From Blastobasis lacticolella (Eukaryota > Arthropoda > Insecta > Lepidoptera > Blastobasidae): 64,000 bases of DNA. The stretch covers positions 14,979,349 to 15,043,348 of the forward strand of contig LR990058.1 in the NCBI GenBank assembly GCA_905147135.1. The letters are read 5' to 3'. Positions 57,331 to 64,000 of the stretch are shown piece after piece (the stretch's first letter is position 1; every line of letters begins with the position of its first letter). The notes beneath the pieces are model-generated. The model saw nothing but the letters and a program-made list of their open reading frames with translations. It made no database searches and was not told the DNA's origin. The position numbers and the translations under genes were made by a program.

Positions 57331-57854
57331 ATGGGCGTCATCAGACGGCGATAATTAACTATTTTGATAAAAAGTCGCCTATATTCTTCTTTGGTTTTCA
57401 AGCTATTTTTACCTATACAGCTAATTATAGCTGAGAAAACGCAAGGAACAGACATATAATCACTCTTTTCCTCTTAAAAACAGTACCTACAGGAAGTACA
57501 AAAACTAGTCAAGTAACGAGTCTCTGTAAATAGACGGAGATGTAAAAGCCAAAGTCCACTGACACATCTCAGTGACACAGTTGTAAATATTCAAAATTGT
57601 TGCCGCAAAAAAGTTGTTAACATTTTCGACGCCATATAAACTTAGTCTGTCACCGTTTTAGGGTTCCGCAGTATACCAAGGATAAGGGTTTATAGGTTCA
57701 CCAAGGGGGTGGATGGTTTAATACAGTGGACAATTTTGTGCAGTGGACATTTTGTCACAGCGGACCATGTTAATCAAAAGGGCCTGTCTGTAGGACTGAC
57801 ATATGATAACCATACATTGGGATACTTGAGTACAGCAATACGTGGGAAACAGGT

Positions 57855-58020
57855 GTCTAAACCTGCCGGTATCAGGAAAGATATCCCGGAGGAGACCCTG
57901 GAAGCAATGGGTTGACATGGCGAGTCGGATGCGCGAGTGGCCTATGACGTGAGCATCCTGAAGACCAGGTGAAGTGGAGAACGAAAAGCGGTCAAACGGA
58001 TCTTGGAATAAGCCCCGGCT
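57855..58020 (+). mobile_element. RTE-like LINE 3' remnant
   Basis: ctaaacctgccggtatcagg and gaagaccaggtgaagtgga match the tails at 59905-60070 and 60605-60690. Only a short decayed frame remains. Confidence 0.55.
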
Positions 58021-58725
58021 TGCATAAAATCTAAGATGATGAAGATGATGATTATAACAGGCAACTACGGAACTCTACACTGCACGTGACCCGACACGTG
58101 TTTGCTGATTTTTTTAGTAGAATTAATTACGTAATATTTCACGGGTACAGGTCACAGGTGACACTGGAACGGGTTTCATTAAAGATTTGTTAATTTTAAT
58201 ATTTCTTATGGCGGATAGAACTATAAATAGCTTGTAGTCAGTAATAATTTAGCCAAGTTTATAGGTATTTATACAAAATGTTATGTAATATAGACTGTCT
58301 TTATTGAAATTAATTTTTGTCATGCCCGTTTGTCCCCTGGTAACGGTTCAAGAAAGTTTCCGATCTGAGATGAATGGACAGACTTAATTTCGCAATAATA
58401 TTTTTAGTAGGTAGGGTAGGTAGGTACTATTGAGCATTAAAACTTTTGGTTGGTTTATTAAACGAGGTCAATTTTATCATATTTAGATAAAAACTTTAGC
58501 GTCAAAACATCCTTTCTGCCTATACTTACTAATATACCATCTCCGTTCGTCGTGGGTAAAGAAATATGGCTCACATACCTACCTACATACATAAACACTC
58601 ACGCCCGTATTCCACAGGGGTATTCATGCATTTACACTGGTTGAGAGTACTCCCTGCCCTTTTTGGAGAAGGGTATGTTTTGATCAGTATTATGTCTTTC
58701 TCGGGCGAGCTCTGCCGATCCTTCC

Positions 58726-58985
58726 ATTCATCATCACAGCCCATAACAGTCCACTGCAGGACTTTGGGCCTCTCCCACGAAAGGGGAGGTCATTGCCATA
58801 ATCTCCACGCTTGGCAGGCGGGTTGGAGATCGCAGTGCAGTTGATGTAAATCTACCCAGAAAGATGCTGCTGCCCACCTTTCGGATTTGTCCCTTAGTCG
58901 CCTCTTACGACACCCACGGGAAGAGATGGGGTGGTGCTATTCTTTGAGGTGGCGGCACAACACACCACCGGCACAACACACCATC
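58726..58985 (+). repeat. interspersed repeat of the 13594 family
   Basis: Forward copy with cacagcccataacagtccac and ccacgcttggcaggcggg, then a degenerate end near gacacccacgggaagag. Confidence 0.65.
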
Positions 58986-59904
58986 CTTCCATTCACGTTC
59001 ACACGATAGATACTTTTCGTAAGCCGTCTTCCATTCTCTCCACTTGTCCAAACCATCTCAGCATACCTCTTTCAATCCCTCACCACATCATCCTTTAGCT
59101 TACAACGAATCTTATCACACTATATATCTTACCACACGTGTATACTCCGTAGGGAACGCATTTCCGCCGCATTTATCCGACTTCCATGTTTTTCTGCCAT
59201 ACCCAATATTCACTTCCATACATAAGCGTATACTACAATCATACACATTTCTATACATGGCACCAACAAGCACATATGGCTTGCAGGGAAAAATAAGAAA
59301 TGTGAGAGAATTCTCAATTTTGTAAGTGCGAATAAACTTTCACGTAAGTGCTATCCAAGTCTACAATAGTGTTACATAACATATTAGCCACTTCCTTTGC
59401 CGTACCAGACGCGTGTGAAGTGAATCATTAGGTAGGTATAAAATGTTTTACAAGCAACGCTAGCTTTGTCTAAGTCTAGAGTATTGTTATTCAATGTATG
59501 GCGCCACTTTCTGCTCGGCGTATACTTATTTCACTTAATATGTACGCTACAGAAATACGTTTCAACAATTTGTTTCAATAAAATTGGAGACGGCGTACTA
59601 CTGAAGCCCTAGTCTCATATGTCAGCAGTGGAGAAGAATGTAAAACCAGCCTTCCACTATAGGAGTCATTTCATGATCTCAGCTGCAGGACGTCCGCTGC
59701 TGAACATGTCTTCTTCACACCTACCAATCCACCGACTTTGTGCCTATTCAATCCATCGGCTCCCTATGATCTTTACAAGACCGTCCGTGAATCTAGGCCC
59801 TAGCGCTACTATTCTTAACGCAGCTAAACACCTGCGTTAAGAAAACTAAACAATTACGATGTCGTGTTCTTGTTTATAAGTGCTACGTAAACCCCAGGAA
59901 TATG

Positions 59905-60075
59905 TGGGAAATAGGTGTCTACACCTGCCGGCAGAAAGATCCCGCGGGAAGTCCAGGAAGCGATGGATCGACATCGCCGAGTCGTATGCGAGAGTTAATG
60001 GCCTACGATGCTGAAGATCAGACGAAGTGGAGGAAGAAAAGTATTAAAGCGGATCCTAGCTTAAGCATGACTCTA
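59905..60075 (+). mobile_element. RTE-like LINE 3' remnant
   Basis: Third copy of the same tail (acacctgccggcagaaagat, gatcagacgaagtggagga). Confidence 0.55.
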
Positions 60076-60394
60076 AGATGATAATGACGATGTCCTTGTA
60101 CATGAAGGAGTCGTTTGACACTTATACTCTGACAACAATTACAATCATGATTATTAAAATAAAGTCCAAGTAGGCAAATAAAACATTTATCAACAGACGA
60201 CATCACAGTCATATAGCTGCCAACACAGCTTATTAAACGAATGCCCGTGAACCGAGGTGTGCTATAAACATTCGTCTTGACGTTGACAGGCTCTTGCTGA
60301 CAAAACTTTACTAATACTGTCCACTTGAAGTCGAGATTATTAAGTGGCTAGGGGCTTCATTCACCCCGTAATGCGTTAAGGTTATTAATTGTCA

Positions 60395-60690
60395 CATTAG
60401 TCATTGCGAGACTCGGCCGGCGATGACGAGGCACATCCGCGAACTCCACGCCAACGAAATGAAATTGCTGCGGTGGATGCACGGAGTTACGCGACTTGAC
60501 TTGATTACGTAACGGGTACATCCGTGGCAGCCTTGGCGTGAGGGATATTGGCTCGCCTTCGCTGGTTTGGTTAGGTGCTTCAGCCCAAGGGATACATGGC
60601 AATAGGTGCCTAAACCTGCCGGTATCAGGAAAGAGGTCCCGCGGAAGGCCCTAGAGGCGATGACATCGCCGAGTCGGATGCGAGAGTTAC
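60395..60690 (+). mobile_element. RTE-like LINE RT remnant
   Basis: Broken + frames give MKLLRWMHGVTRLD and then KPAGIRKEVPRKALEAM. The lRWMxGVTRxD motif is characteristic of the RTE polymerase C-terminal region. Frameshifts and stops break it. Related short pieces lie at 57855-58020 and 59905-60070. Confidence 0.65.
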
Positions 60691-60889
60691 CCTTTGACTG
60701 TCTACATACACCTCAGTGCCAATTCCATGTCCGACCCCGACGGCAAGCTATAGCTATCCTATTGGGAATAGCAAAATATAATTATCAAGTAAAAGAAGCC
60801 AAACAACTTTGTTTCAAACTCCACCTCCCACAGCAGAGACGTGATGAAATTTCCTTATTTGGCTTGGTTCAAACAAAATAATTAGTAAA

Positions 60890-63800
60890 AGTTGAAAGTA
60901 AAACTAACTCTATTGCATTAGTTGAATAATAAGCAGAGATTATAACAGAATATCAATTAGGTCCTGAGAAAATTTGTATAATATAATAGGCCCTTCTTTC
61001 AAGTTAGTGTAATTAAATTATAGCTATCTAAACAGAAAAGGGGATACAAAAAATTTATTAGCATCTTAGGAAAACAGAAATGAGTCAGAATAAGGATTTT
61101 TCGTTACCCAGCTACCCTGAAGGCTCTATAGAGTGCATTAATTAGAAGCAAATTGGAATTTAGTGCAATTATTTGGAATCCTCATGGGGCATAGTTCATC
61201 AGTTTGCTGGAAAAATTACAAAACAATTTCTAAGATAAGACATTAACCGTCTTTTAAAACACCCTTGAACCTGTTAACATCGCTATTGTACTCTCCCGGA
61301 CACCACAAGACACCACGAACCCTGCCGTGTCGCTAGTCCGAAAGAGAACATCAATATATATTTTTAGTTTGGAATACATTATCGAGTACCTACGTAATAA
61401 GTCTCCCAGACAGTCTCAGATCAGACACATGGCGCAAAAAAAAGAATAAAAAGTTCAAAGTCGAACGAAGCCGCTTTACTTTTTACCGTTGTCCACGACG
61501 AAAAAAAAACGCTGTTGTCACTGGCAGGCACATAAAAAAACAAAAATTATAACGTCTGGGTTTTAAGGTGTAGCGTATATATATAAAAGCTATGTATAGT
61601 CGTGTGTATATTTATTTGAGGACGGATATTGAGACAGTGTTCACACCCGACGTCGGCGTAGCTGGTATAAGGACATATGTAGATACATACATACATACCG
61701 TTAAGCCTTTTTTTTAAGGGCATATAAGTATGTATTAGATCTTTATATTAATATTATAATTCGGGATTTAGATGCAGTGATAGTTAATGTTTGTTATTGA
61801 CTGATCGTTCATTACTATCGTCCACTCCACGTCAATTTTCATGTATGTCTTCTATAGCTCTTTCATTGTCCCCGCCGAGAAAAATGTGCATTAGATTTCA
61901 TACATCTTTGCTTACTTTTAGGGTAATTGAGTATACTATTTGGGTGTTAAAAGTTTGACGCATGCTCTGAGTATGCGTGGAGATGTATGTCCAAGATCAG
62001 TTTAGTTTGCCTGTTTGACTGTAGCCTAAAGACTATATCTGCTACGCAAACTACAACGATACACAAAAATACAGAAACAGGAAGCCCCCCTTCTCCCTCC
62101 TCACTGCCAATGTCGTCTAGTGTCATCACCTCCGCAATTTGGCAGACGGTCCTCGGAAGATACGCCCCTGATGCTGATTAACTCACACGCTGGTTTCCGA
62201 TACTCATAAACCCATCGTCTCACACTGTAATATTCATAACTCCTTCAGTATTACAATCTCTGAGACGTAATAAATATATTCTTGCCTTGATTCGAAATAC
62301 GCAGTTTTGTGGAGTGTAGGGATGCGACAATTTTTAGGAGACGAGATTCGTTTTGTGGTGTGGATCGGATCGTATGCAGAAGTTTGATTTAAAATCGTAA
62401 TAAAAAGCAATTAATTATTTATGTCAAAAATTGTGACGTATGGCCGGCTTATACAAGACGCACAAAGTCGGTTGGTATGGAAGGCGTGGCCTAGTTCAGT
62501 GGGCCCCTGTGGCTGACATGATGATGAGTACATCTTCAACCATCCGCAAATTAAAAAGATTTGATTACAATGTTGACTTTAAACATTGTAAAATTGTTAA
62601 GTACCTGTATTTGTAGATATTAATTATTTTTTTATATTAGACTAGCCGCCTAGCGATTTTTTATATTTGAGACCGCCATTTCACCTGGTGATAAGTAACG
62701 ATGCGACCGAAGATGGAGCATCCCTGTCTATGAACAGACTATTCACTCTAGCCTTGAAGGCGTCCAGATAATAATGATCAGGGAACACATTCGTAGGCAA
62801 TGTTACAAATTTGAATGTTTATGGACCGATCGACCTATATTTTGCGATCCTAGCCAATCTTCAATCGACTGATTATATATTCTTAGGGCGTTAAATCGAT
62901 ACAATTTGATACAATCGATGGGCTGCGCATCTCTATCTCCGCGACTGCCGGGCAGAAATATGACTTTGGCTTGCGTATTTGGCGTAACGTGTTCTTAATT
63001 CGAATTTTCCTAGTTTACACAATTTCGCTCGCGCAACGTTAATTCAGTCTGGCGGCGACGGGTTGAGGGACCAAAGATTTATAATTTTAAAAGATTTATA
63101 GTAAAGATTTATTCAGAAGACATTAAACGTTTTCGAGGAACATTTCGGTTGTGCATTAAGTTTTTTTTGTCGTAGGTAACCGATAATTTTCTTTTTATAC
63201 GCTTCCCTAACGACGAACAAGCAAACAGCTCATTTGAAGACTTGTGACTGACTCATAGGTGTGGATTTGTTTCTGTTAATAACAATAATACCAGCTGTAG
63301 CTGTTGTGTTGTTTTCCTTATGTCAATATTGTATAAATGTTATTGTGCACAATAAACTGTTAAATAATAAAATAAATAATAATGATTAGCAGTTTGGTTC
63401 GCTTAAATTGACGTTCATCATATACCAACATACGCACTCTAGCATTTGTAGGTACCTATATAATGGACAGGTTACCCGCTTCTATCGTCACACTTATTAT
63501 CTCAATCTAAACTACTACGTAATGGATTATACAGTTTTCAGTTTCACCAATGCACACAGTGAAGAATTGTGTACCTGAGTGTGGAGTGGGGCAGGTCTTT
63601 AGTAAATTAGTTTCGCTACAGGCGTGAAATAAATAACTCCATACATTATGTTCTTCGGATTTTCTTTACCGGTGAGAGTCTGGGTAGGGTGCCACCGCCT
63701 TATCTCTTTCTGCCGGCTAGCAAGTGTGCTTGCGATGTTGTAATCCAATTTGAAGGATAAGGTAGCCAGCTTAATAATTATCTATAATCAATTACATGCA

Positions 63801-64000
63801 TGAGATATACTAGTATCTCATGCCTGGATGTAGTGTCATGTAAGGACTACTTACAGTGAAAAATGACCTGCGGTTCTGCATTTTGACGCCGCTAATTGGA
63901 TGGGTGACCGTTTTGTATTTTGAGGCTAATCGCAAAGAGCTCGAGCTCCTATGCCGTTGGCGAAGCAACCGGTCGGTCAACCGAGGTCTTCCGCTGAGGA
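60890..64000. other. right edge, AT-rich with few repeats
   Basis: No gene is seen. Contains the LINE tail at 62640-62805 and, at the very end, an agcggaagacctcggt-type stretch (minus strand) related to 22473 and 22998. All open frames are short and without family features. Confidence 0.4.
62640..62805 (-). mobile_element. jockey/CR1-like LINE 3' end fragment
   Basis: Contains gccttgaaggcgtccagata and tgatcagggaacacattcg, matching 20881-21080 and 37925-38090. Confidence 0.6.

Noticed and set aside
1..64000. CRISPR array, bacterial operons or an intact autonomous transposon
   Set aside because: No spaced direct repeats of that type, no ribosome-binding-site-led gene strings, and no full-length transposase or polymerase frame were seen.

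Overview
The window looks like nuclear DNA from an insect, most probably a moth or butterfly. The support is AT-rich, intron-rich, low-gene-density sequence, two recognisable insect genes, and a dense load of SINE, LINE, MITE and foldback elements of the kind usual in Lepidoptera. The order-level assignment is inference. There are no bacterial, organellar or CRISPR features.

Region 1 (1 to about 29.6 kb, + strand) holds the 3' part of an optineurin/NEMO (Kenny)-family gene. Ten internal exons (535-14659) join in frame into 396 codons of coiled coil followed by a UBAN-type ubiquitin-binding motif. The first exons lie outside the window. Two different last exons follow. Exon A (about 21332-21493) and exon B (29464-29568) each encode a separate CxxC...HxxxC zinc finger and their own stop codon. 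Both fit the phase of exon 10, so the gene could make two proteins that differ in the C-terminal finger.

The introns of this gene carry two near-identical, same-orientation copies (7983-13041 and 23733-28464) of a roughly 5-kb element. The element has inverted terminal repeats, decayed DIRS-like reverse transcriptase/RNase H on the minus strand, GC-rich blocks and an iteron-like array. The copies flank exon 10 and exon A.

Region 2 (about 29.6-34.6 kb) is the tail-to-tail space between the two genes. It contains a TA-flanked MITE hairpin and a repeat array of about 148 bp per unit.

Region 3 (34.6-37.2 kb, - strand) is the ion transport peptide (ITP) gene of the ITP/CHH neuropeptide family. 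A shared exon codes the signal peptide and the N-terminal half of the hormone. Two alternative 3' exons give a 72-residue amidated ITP or a 79-residue non-amidated ITP-like form. The 5' exon(s) were not identified and presumably lie further to the right.

Region 4 (37.2-64 kb) shows no convincing gene. It holds LINE 3' ends (RTE- and jockey/CR1-like), tRNA-derived SINEs, several copies of a roughly 418-bp MITE (one inside a SINE), other inverted-repeat elements, and one CpG-rich stretch with CCAAT, E-box and CRE-like motifs.
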